A stretch of DNA of 64,000 nucleotides from NCBI GenBank assembly GCA_965227095.1, contig CBDDFL010000001.1, positions 2,666,001-2,730,000 of the forward strand, written 5' to 3'. The stretch is from JANQMY01 sp965227095. Its GTDB lineage: Bacteria; Pseudomonadota; Alphaproteobacteria; JANQMY01. Both the position numbers and the translations under genes were made by a program. This document shows positions 59,399 to 64,000 of this stretch, piece by piece (position 1 is the first letter of the stretch; every line of letters starts with the position of its first letter). The notes under the pieces are model-generated. The model was given only the letters and a program-made list of their open reading frames with translations. It was not told where the DNA came from and did not search any database.

Positions 59399-60532
59399 CT
59401 ATTTCGCTGACGCCGCCAGACATTCCGCATAAACATCGGCAACGTTCTCGGCCACAACTTCCAATGACAGTCTTTTTTCAATCAAGGCATGCCCATTTGT
59501 GGATAGCTTTTGCCGAAGTGTGCTGTCGGTCATGAGGCGATACAGCTCATCCGCCAGCTCGCGAACAGAGCCGGCCGGAACCAGCAACACGGTTTCTTCG
59601 TGAGTCAGCACTTCGGGGATAGACCCGACAGGGGTTGTCAGGACAGGTATGCCGTGCGCCAGGGATTCTAGGATTGCCAGAGGCAAGCCTTCATCATGGG
59701 ACGGCAGCACCATGGTATCTGCGTTTTGAATAAGGTCGTTCAATGTGTCCCGGTCGACCCATCCGGCAAATGTGAGGCGGTGGTCAATGCCGCGCTCTTT
59801 GGCGTCCGCCTGGTAGCGCTCAAGATCGCCGCCACCGGCAAGGGTGGCATGCCAATCGAGATCTGCCAAACGGGGGTCGGCAAGCGCTTCCATTAGCTCG
59901 GGGACACCTTTTCTTTCGATTAGGTTTCCAATGAACAGCAGATTGAACGGAGAGGGGGAGTCTGACAGTGTCACCTTAGATTTCTTGGGAACGCCATTAT
60001 AGAGAACCTCGATCTTCTCCGGAGATACACCCAGGTTTTCAGAGAAGTAGGTCTTAAAGCGTTCACCAAGAACGACACATTTATCGACGTTTTGGAACAA
60101 CCATCTTGTTTGCTTCTGAAGGGCGGGTGAAATCGCACTGTAGAACTGGGGAAAATCCGCGGCATGCACATGCAAAACAACGGGAATGCCCAGTGTTTTG
60201 GCCAAACGTGTCAGAAACCATTTTCGGGCCACGCTGCCTTTGACAGTGATGTGTAGGTGAAGCAGATCTGCGCGACCGAGCAAACGAAGGAACAAGATCT
60301 TAACTGACGCGATCGCGAGCAGTATCGGCGACCACATGATGTGGCCGACGCCACGCAGGTCGAGCGCCGTCATGCTCGACCCATTTGGTGAGTCGTTCCA
60401 AATTTTGTGGATATAGCGAATAAACTGTCCGGTGCCGCCTTGTTCGCGGCTTGGACCGGCTATCAAAATTTTACGCCCCGCCAATTCCATTTGGTTTTGC
60501 TGTTTGGCAAGCCCAATATCTACTTTATTCAT
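59399..60532 (-). CDS. Glycosyltransferase family 4
   Basis: A 377-residue GT-B glycosyltransferase. The N-terminal domain opens with KILIAGPSREQGGTGQFIRY (glycine loop); the C-terminal domain has NLLFIGNLIERKGVPELMEAL, the retaining-GT EX7E segment in HDEGLPLAILESLAHGIPVL, and TTPVGSIPEVL. Donor and acceptor unknown. It converges on the flippase gene 24 bp away. The 426-bp region behind its start is shared with the plus-strand membrane gene. Confidence 0.93.
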   Translation of the reverse strand: MNKVDIGLAKQQNQMELAGRKILIAGPSREQGGTGQFIRYIHKIWNDSPNGSSMTALDLRGVGHIMWSPILLAIASVKILFLRLLGRADLLHLHITVKGSVARKWFLTRLAKTLGIPVVLHVHAADFPQFYSAISPALQKQTRWLFQNVDKCVVLGERFKTYFSENLGVSPEKIEVLYNGVPKKSKVTLSDSPSPFNLLFIGNLIERKGVPELMEALADPRLADLDWHATLAGGGDLERYQADAKERGIDHRLTFAGWVDRDTLNDLIQNADTMVLPSHDEGLPLAILESLAHGIPVLTTPVGSIPEVLTHEETVLLVPAGSVRELADELYRLMTDSTLRQKLSTNGHALIEKRLSLEVVAENVADVYAECLAASAK

Positions 60533-60958
60533 GATCCCACACCATCCTGTGAGACAAAAATTCTAATACGGTTTGGTAAATACAAGTGAAGTTTACACGA
60601 CAATACTGCATTTCTTGTTTAGCGTAAGTATAACTGCAGTAGTTTGACATGGTGAGTACTTTCTTCCGACCCCGTAACGGGCCTCAGAGTGTGCTGAAAA
60701 CGCAGTCATGCGGCGCCTATTTATTAACCAACCTTTGGCCGATATTAGCCACGAGGTAGCCCGCTAAATGAGGCAAACATACAATTGTGGATGAAAAATA
60801 ACGGCCTTATAGATGGATTCTGTGAAAAGATACTGACAATAGCTAAAGCCCGTCTTAAAAAGGTCTGAAACCTGCATGGTCGTTTCGATCAAAAGCACGG
60901 CGGATCGGTTGGGGATACTGACACCGGCGGCAAGGTGGAGTTCGAGTGGGGCGATATT
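60533..60958. other. Divergent intergenic region with shared 13-bp motif
   Basis: No gene is supported in this 426-bp gap. AAGTATAACTGCA at 60626-60638 is identical to the sequence at 38555-38567 upstream of the adhesin, in the same orientation. Since its core TATAAC resembles a minus-10 box, both may be promoters or sites of one regulator. Confidence 0.4.
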
Positions 60959-61441
60959 ATGAATAGTGAGGGGCTGCAACGGTGGATTGATGCGCAGATC
61001 CAGGCGTTGAATCCAGATAGCTTTATGGCTCAGTTGGCGCTTTTCTTAGCTGTTATTTGTGGTTCTTTGTTGGCTGCAGCGGCGGCGCGGCAGATTGCAA
61101 GAATGTTTCCCCTTGAAAGACATGGGGGAACCAAGCGCCAGGCAGTTGTCCGGCCTGTTGCAGCGCCGCAAATGGCAGACGCCAGGCCTGTACCTGCAGT
61201 CTCTGCACCTGTGGCGCTCAGATCTACGGCGGGGGCAGATACGGATACAATGGTGCTGACCACCATGTACGATTTATCATCTCGTCAGAAAAAGAAATTC
61301 ATTAAGGCCAAGCCGAAGAAGTTTTACGCGAATCTTGAGAAAGCACCTTCGGATCCCATGTTCCTTCCGCCGTTTGATGCGAATGTTCCATATCGGGACA
61401 GACTTGCCATGATCGGTTCTAATAAAGGCGTCCAAACATAA
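60959..61441 (+). CDS. Single-pass membrane protein, unknown
   Basis: A 160-residue protein from the ATG at 60959 (a GTG eight codons upstream is possible). Residues ~22-42 (FMAQLALFLAVICGSLLAAA) form one membrane segment; an Ala/Pro/Val-rich linker follows, then a basic C-terminus (SSRQKKKFIKAKPKKFYANL). It is followed after 125 bp by the phosphoesterase gene on the same strand. Family not recognised. Confidence 0.6.
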   Translation: MNSEGLQRWIDAQIQALNPDSFMAQLALFLAVICGSLLAAAAARQIARMFPLERHGGTKRQAVVRPVAAPQMADARPVPAVSAPVALRSTAGADTDTMVLTTMYDLSSRQKKKFIKAKPKKFYANLEKAPSDPMFLPPFDANVPYRDRLAMIGSNKGVQT

Positions 61442-61566
61442 GGTCGCTAAATTCAGTGTGGGGGCCACGACTACGGGGTAATACGATGTTGGCGCAGGGT
61501 GGGGGCCTTGCGGCGACGTATAGCTGTGCCTTTATGGTATGGTAGTTCCGTTGTTGAGGTAGACCG

Positions 61567-62394
61567 GTGTTCGGACGACTATTTAAAAGAAAAAGCGCTG
61601 ACTCAAAGCGAGGCGGATATTCGGCATCTACGCCGGAAGATATGCGGATCTATGCCATTGGGGATGTCCATGGCCGGTTGGACCTTCTGCGCGATCTCGT
61701 TGATAAGATAAATGAAGATGCACAGTCAGCTGGAAGCGCATCGATCAAGGTCGTTTTCCTGGGGGATTATGTTGACCGGGGCATGGATTCCTGCGGTGTG
61801 ATAAATCTCCTCATTGAGGATCCCTTTCCTAATTTCGATACAATCTATCTGAAAGGCAATCACGAGCAGGCTATCCTTGATTTTCTGAAAGATCCCGCTT
61901 TTGGAACCACTTGGAAATACTATGGTGGACTTGAGACCTTGCACAGTTATGGGCTCACAGAAGCCTTAGCGGCGACGACTGCTGAGGACTTTGTCGATGT
62001 TGCTCAAGAATTTCGAGACGTTCTGCCCGAACAGCATGTCAGTTTCCTCTCAAACCTCCCCACCAAAGCGACAATTGGGGATTATTGCTTTGTCCATGCC
62101 GGAATGCGGCCGGGCATTCCTCTGGATCGGCAGGTCGATGAAGATATGCTTTGGATCCGCGATACTTTTTTGAGTTCCAAGCATGATTTCGGAAAAATCA
62201 TCGTTCATGGTCATACGCCGACAGAGACCCCTGTTTTAGCTCGAAATCGCATCGGTATTGATACAGGTGCTTATATGACCGGTGTTCTCACCGCGCTGGT
62301 CTTGGAAGGCGAAGATTATCGTTTTCTTCAAACAGGCCATGCCGCACGTGAGGCTAATGGTGAAACGCGCGTTAAAATTAAGGCGATCGGATAA
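61567..62394 (+). CDS. PPP-type metallophosphoesterase (serine/threonine phosphatase-like)
   Basis: A 275-residue calcineurin-like phosphoesterase. All metal and phosphate motifs are present in order: IGDVHGRLDLL (about residue 32), FLGDYVDRGMDS, LKGNHEQAIL, FVHAGMRPGI and VHGHTPTETPV. This is the bacterial PPP group that includes PrpA-like protein phosphatases. The start GTG at 61567 gives a basic N-terminal tail (FGRLFKRKSADSKRGG). It is co-directional with the alkaline-phosphatase-like gene 179 bp downstream. The natural substrate (phosphoprotein or phospho-glycan) is unknown. Confidence 0.92.
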   Translation: MFGRLFKRKSADSKRGGYSASTPEDMRIYAIGDVHGRLDLLRDLVDKINEDAQSAGSASIKVVFLGDYVDRGMDSCGVINLLIEDPFPNFDTIYLKGNHEQAILDFLKDPAFGTTWKYYGGLETLHSYGLTEALAATTAEDFVDVAQEFRDVLPEQHVSFLSNLPTKATIGDYCFVHAGMRPGIPLDRQVDEDMLWIRDTFLSSKHDFGKIIVHGHTPTETPVLARNRIGIDTGAYMTGVLTALVLEGEDYRFLQTGHAAREANGETRVKIKAIG

Positions 62395-62573
62395 GATCCA
62401 TCCGCCAAAAGAGACCTTTGGTCGCGCCGGGCTCTTACCTAAACAGAAAACCAATATATTAGATCTATAAGAAACGCAGTTGTGGAGAGCTGTAGCTCAA
62501 CCACAGAAGCGTGTTAACCCTGATGGCGGTTCAGCTTGGCGCCGCTATGTGTTCAAGATGAGAGGTTGCCTCG

Positions 62574-64000
62574 ATGGAACCGAAGACGAAAGTGCTTGTT
62601 ATCGGGGTCGATGCCGCAGAACCGACCCTGTTGGATGCTATGATGGCAAAGGGTGATTTGCCGACTATGGCGGCGTTGCGCTCAAAGAGCCTTCATGGCG
62701 GGGTTCAGAACCCAATCGGATTTGAAGCGGGTGCTGTGTGGCCAACGTTCCATACGGGCAAAAAGCCTGGCAAACAGCAGCAATATGACGGTATGCGGAA
62801 ATTCAATCCGCAAACTTATGGATTCGATTGGTATCGCGGCGACGAAATTCGAAGCGATAACATTTGGCAGTATTTTTCGAAGCAGGGGAAACGGTGCGCA
62901 GTCATTGATGCCCCGTATTGCCAGATTGATCCGACGTTGAACGGAATCATGATCTTGGATTGGGCATCCCATGTTCCCGCGAAGGGTGATCACATGGAAC
63001 TGGTAACCCACCCTCCAGAAATCAAAGAGGAAGTCCTGCAAGTTGTCGGTCCTGATCCGACGAATGGTATTGCCTGCGACGACCGTTTGCTGGAAAGCGT
63101 TGCGGACCATATTGCCTTCCGCGACATGTATTTGGACCGCCTTGAAAAGAAGGGAAAGCTCTCAGCTCATTTTCTTGCTAAGGGAGGCTGGGATTATTTT
63201 GAAACTGTCTTTACGGATTGCCATTGTATCGGCCATCGCCTTTGGCATGTGAATAAGCCAGACCATCCTGCTTATTCCAAAAGCTTAGAAGATGCCATGG
63301 GAGATCCGATTTACGACGCATACAAACAATTAGATCGCTCAATCGCCACAGTTTTGGAACAGGTTGACGACCGGACCTTGACACTACTGTTTGTCAGCCA
63401 CGGTATGGGTAATCACTATACCGGCACTGAAATGCTCGATCGGGTACTGGTCAATTTAGAAACCGGCATTAAAACCGATGGCCGGAAGTCCGTAAAAGAG
63501 TCAGTCCGGGGCATATGGCACATGGTACCGCCTGAAACGCGCGCCAAGCTGCGGCCGATTAAGCAGTACTTTAATGGCACGCTTGCACCGAAATACGCCG
63601 AGTTTTCCGGCGGGCGTGAAACGAGGAAATTTTTCGAGGTTTTCGTCAATAACCGCACAGGTGGTGTTCGACTAAATCTTATGGGCCGAGAAGCCGAAGG
63701 TGTGGTCGATCCGGCAGATTACGACAAAATGCTCGACGATCTGGCCACAGACCTGAGGGATTTAAAGAACGGAGAAACCGGCGAGCCTTTGGTAGAGGAG
63801 ATTATCAAAACCAAAGAGCAATATGGCGGTGACTACATTGAGTCTCTGCCGGATCTGTTGGTGACTTGGAACCGCCAAAAACCGATAAATGTGATTACGT
63901 CAGACAAAATCGGGACGGTTCGACGGGCGTTTCTGGATGCCCGAACTGGCGATCATACTCCGTACGGAATGTTTTTTGTCGCAGGTGGAAACATAGATGC
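62574..64000 (+). CDS. Alkaline phosphatase superfamily phosphodiesterase (3' part outside window)
   Basis: The first ~475 residues of a type I phosphodiesterase/nucleotide pyrophosphatase-like enzyme. The ATG follows GAGAGG. The metal-binding start VLVIGVDAAEPTLLDAM and the nucleophile region GAVWPTFHTGKKPG (Thr in place of Ser/Thr nucleophile) are as in the family; HCIGHRLWHVNKPDH corresponds to the second Asp/His metal cluster and LLFVSHGMGNH to the DHGM motif with Ser for Asp. These enzymes cleave phosphodiesters and some act on glycan or lipid phosphate in polysaccharide loci. It continues beyond the right edge. Confidence 0.85.
   Translation, partial: MEPKTKVLVIGVDAAEPTLLDAMMAKGDLPTMAALRSKSLHGGVQNPIGFEAGAVWPTFHTGKKPGKQQQYDGMRKFNPQTYGFDWYRGDEIRSDNIWQYFSKQGKRCAVIDAPYCQIDPTLNGIMILDWASHVPAKGDHMELVTHPPEIKEEVLQVVGPDPTNGIACDDRLLESVADHIAFRDMYLDRLEKKGKLSAHFLAKGGWDYFETVFTDCHCIGHRLWHVNKPDHPAYSKSLEDAMGDPIYDAYKQLDRSIATVLEQVDDRTLTLLFVSHGMGNHYTGTEMLDRVLVNLETGIKTDGRKSVKESVRGIWHMVPPETRAKLRPIKQYFNGTLAPKYAEFSGGRETRKFFEVFVNNRTGGVRLNLMGREAEGVVDPADYDKMLDDLATDLRDLKNGETGEPLVEEIIKTKEQYGGDYIESLPDLLVTWNRQKPINVITSDKIGTVRRAFLDARTGDHTPYGMFFVAGGNID

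Overview
The window reads as chromosomal DNA of an alphaproteobacterium, probably free-living and aquatic. The support is moderate GC, many alpha-type enzyme families, a heterogeneous T1SS/RTX apparatus and exopolysaccharide genes; the order cannot be fixed from sequence reading alone. Genes are dense on both strands, mostly in short operons, with no insertion sequence, integrase, CRISPR array or rRNA visible. The only RNA gene seen is one tRNA-Lys(TTT).

Layout. 1-8.2 kb is a surface-polysaccharide locus: an ABC-2 exporter pair (ATPase cut by the left edge), a glycosyltransferase-like protein, a methyltransferase, and a minus-strand operon of epimerase, GNAT acetyltransferase, GT2 and an acyltransferase-3/SGNH O-acetylase. 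8.7-33.1 kb is mixed metabolic and housekeeping sequence: tRNA-Lys, PncC-like protein, MDR reductase, thioesterase, TetA-like MFS pump, MsrA, PhzF, a TrxR-like ferredoxin-NADP reductase, a 7(1)-septoil-knot secreted protein, two 2-oxoglutarate oxygenases, a Tat-exported DUF1501/DUF1800 pair, DUF169, DUF5071, a second methyltransferase, a GT39-like membrane protein, a delta-60-repeat secreted protein, a TipA-type MerR regulator and a VOC protein, with several tiny membrane proteins between them.

33.2-57.0 kb is the centrepiece. A minus-strand operon encodes a type I secretion adaptor (HlyD family) and two different permease-ATPases. It is divergent from a single 5328-residue gene for a giant cadherin-repeat/RTX adhesin, which contains 35 tandem 108-residue repeats (11.3 kb of 324-bp DNA repeats). 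Directly behind the adhesin lie a TauD-like 2-oxoglutarate oxygenase and an overlapping TPR/ATP-grasp protein. One of the two ABC subunits has lost the catalytic Walker B glutamate, and both have unusual signature motifs, so they look like an asymmetric heterodimer. The ATP-grasp/oxygenase pair has no obvious metabolic partner here and could modify the adhesin or make a small molecule connected with it. I regard this block as the best candidate for an undescribed system.

57.0-64.0 kb returns to polysaccharide functions: WecG/TagA-type glycosyltransferase, Wzx-like flippase, GT4, a small membrane protein, a PPP-type metallophosphoesterase and the start of an alkaline-phosphatase-superfamily phosphodiesterase that runs off the right edge. 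Together the flanking polysaccharide genes and the central secreted adhesin suggest a region devoted to the cell surface and biofilm matrix. Several start codons were moved from the longest possible frame on the basis of Shine-Dalgarno sequences, signal peptides or family motifs; two genes appear to need non-standard starts (CTG and ATA).
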